6,516 bases of DNA, taken from the NCBI GenBank assembly GCA_947057405.1, contig CAMSEJ010000148.1:1-6516 (forward strand). Reading direction: 5' to 3'. A program made the translations under genes and the position numbers. Shown here in pieces: positions 5,363 to 6,516 of the stretch (the stretch's first letter is position 1; each line of letters begins with the position of its first letter). The stretch comes from an uncultured Roseburia sp. GTDB taxonomy: Bacteria > Bacillota > Clostridia > Lachnospirales > Lachnospiraceae. The notes below the pieces were generated by a model. The model did not search any database and was not told the DNA's origin. It saw only the letters and a list, made by a program, of their open reading frames with translations.

Positions 5363-6460
5363 TTGTTATCAAACCATAAATTACAGTTGATACTGGACGA
5401 AATCAAAGAAATTTCCCACGTTGAAACAGCACTTTATAATGAACACGGCAAGCCGCTGGCTTCGACATTTCTTCCCGGAGCGGAGTTAGAGGCTGCCGTG
5501 CCGGATTTTGCGGAATCTATGGCAGAAAGCCAGATGCTTTCCGGATATCATTTTTTCAAGGTCCCGGTTGAGGATGAGCTAAAATATATTCTTCTGGCGC
5601 ATTCGGGTTTTGAAGAGGCATATATGGTCGGCAGGCTTGCCGTGTGCCAGATTAAAAACCTTGCGGAATCGTACCGGAACCAGATGGATCGGAATCATTT
5701 TATGCAGAATATTCTGCTGGGCAATATGCTGGTTGTGGATATGTATCATAAGGCCAGGAAATTCCATATTGAACAGGCGCAGCGCGTGGTTTTTGTGATT
5801 GAAGTGGACGGCAAAAAGGATTCGTATATGGTGGAACTGGTGAAAGGGATGTTTGGCGGATCGGGCAGGGATTTCGTAACGGAGGTGGACGAACAGAGTA
5901 TTGTTTTTATTAAGGATGTGCGTGACGGCTGGGATGAAGAAGCGCTGCAGAAGCTTGCCGGAATGATGGTGGATAACCTGCACAGCGAGGCGATGGTGCG
6001 CGTCCGCGTGGGGTACGGCAACCGTGCGAAGGAATTGCAGGATATCGCGAAGTCCTATCAGGAGGCCAGAATGGCAATTGAGGTGGGAAAGATTTTCTAT
6101 GCGGGGAAGGAAGTGGTGTCCTACGGCAGGCTTGGGATCGGGCGTCTGATTTACCAGATACCGATGAGCTTGTGCGAGATGTTTATCCGGGAGGTATTTG
6201 GAGAACATATTCCGGATGTGTTTTCGGAGGAGAATGTTCTGACGATCCAGAGTTTTTTTGAAAACAACCTGAATATTTCGGAGACGGCCAGGCAGCTTTT
6301 TGTACACAGGAATACGCTGGTATATCGGCTGGAGAGGCTGGAGAAAGCGATTGGGTTGGATATACGCAGGTTTGAGGATGCCATGTTGTTTAAAATTGCG
6401 ATGATGGTATTGTCGCATATGGCGTATCAGAAGGGGGAAGGCGTTGTTCTGCCGGGTTAG
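5363..6460 (+). CDS. PucR/CdaR-type transcriptional regulator
   Basis: This is a 365-residue DNA-binding regulator. The C-terminal part (about 292-353) is a classic PucR helix-turn-helix: FFENNLNISETARQLFVHRN (298-317), TLVYRLERLEKAIGLDIRRF (318-337) and the trailing EDAMLFKIAMMVL. The middle (about 140-265) resembles the degenerate GGDEF-like domain of CdaR proteins, with VVFVIEVDG (142-150), VRVGYGN (214-220), SYQEARMAIEVGK (231-243) and VVSYGRLGIGRLIYQIP (251-267). The N-terminal 110 residues (HVETALYNEHGKPLAS, then KYILLAHSG and MVGRLAVCQIKNL) look like a small PAS/GAF-like sensor rather than the sugar-diacid domain of E. coli CdaR, so the ligand is unknown. Translation starts at TTG 5363. 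Location 11 nt after the ABC ATPase implies co-transcription; it probably controls carbohydrate uptake, perhaps including its own operon. CdaR proteins are often activators, but the sign here is not visible. Confidence 0.9.
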   Translation: MLSNHKLQLILDEIKEISHVETALYNEHGKPLASTFLPGAELEAAVPDFAESMAESQMLSGYHFFKVPVEDELKYILLAHSGFEEAYMVGRLAVCQIKNLAESYRNQMDRNHFMQNILLGNMLVVDMYHKARKFHIEQAQRVVFVIEVDGKKDSYMVELVKGMFGGSGRDFVTEVDEQSIVFIKDVRDGWDEEALQKLAGMMVDNLHSEAMVRVRVGYGNRAKELQDIAKSYQEARMAIEVGKIFYAGKEVVSYGRLGIGRLIYQIPMSLCEMFIREVFGEHIPDVFSEENVLTIQSFFENNLNISETARQLFVHRNTLVYRLERLEKAIGLDIRRFEDAMLFKIAMMVLSHMAYQKGEGVVLPG

Positions 6461-6498
6461 TACTACAGCGAATAATGTTGGCAAAGTTCCGTCAGCCA

Positions 6499-6516
6499 GA
6501 GGACAGGGGATGCGGC
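6499..6516 (+). other. Possible start of a further gene at the window edge
   Basis: GAGGA (6499-6503) is followed 6 nt later by ATG at 6510 and only two more complete codon positions before the window ends. The spacing fits a ribosome binding site and start, but too little sequence is left to confirm a gene. The rest of 6461-6498 shows no terminator or other signal I can recognise. Confidence 0.2.

Noticed and set aside
5579..6484. 301-residue antisense ORF opposite the regulator gene
   Set aside because: Its His/Asn/Gln-rich, low-complexity-like translation is what the complement of this codon usage gives. The sense strand has clear PucR motifs, and I recognise no domain on the antisense strand.

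Overview
The window looks like the end of a short-read contig from a Clostridia bacterium, most likely Lachnospiraceae. This rests on several things: moderate G+C content, AGGAGG-type ribosome binding sites, the DUF512-der-plsY-gpsA gene order typical of Firmicutes, and protein sequences that read as Lachnospiraceae-like. No search was run, so the family assignment is inference. All genes are on the + strand and there is no clear mobile element, CRISPR array or structural RNA.

Bases 1-46 are not genomic. They are the tail of an Illumina P7/index adapter: the end of the P7 oligo, an 8-nt index and the 34-nt read-2 adapter. Genomic sequence starts at about 47, inside a DUF512 (PDZ/radical-SAM-like) protein gene that has lost its 5' part. 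Any gene model starting at 6, 13 or 32 is an adapter artefact.

From 47 to 4031 there is a tightly packed gene cluster. It runs DUF512 protein (partial), der (ribosome-assembly GTPase), plsY (acyl-phosphate:glycerol-3-phosphate acyltransferase), gpsA (glycerol-3-phosphate dehydrogenase) and dut (dUTPase). The junctions are 3 nt, 4 nt, a 1-nt TAATG overlap and a 20-nt overlap. GpsA makes sn-glycerol-3-phosphate and PlsY acylates it, so the middle of the cluster is the first step of phospholipid synthesis, placed between a ribosome-assembly factor and a nucleotide-pool sanitation enzyme. A good sigma-A-like promoter (TTTACA-17-TAAAAT) lies inside the end of the DUF512 gene and could drive der onward independently.

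A 207-bp intergenic region (4032-4238) separates the clusters. It holds a small hairpin without a T-tract, an 11-bp direct repeat and a weak candidate promoter, but no convincing terminator.

From 4239 to 6460 is a second two-gene unit. The first gene encodes a MalK/MsmK/UgpC-type carbohydrate ABC transporter ATPase with no permease or binding protein beside it. The second, 11 nt downstream, encodes a PucR/CdaR-type regulator with a TTG start. The likely picture is a shared sugar-importer ATPase with its own regulator. The last 56 bases show only a possible start of another gene. I see no evidence for a wholly new system here. The points most worth a second look are the adapter artefact, the internal promoter, the gpsA/dut overlap and the orphan ATPase-regulator pair.
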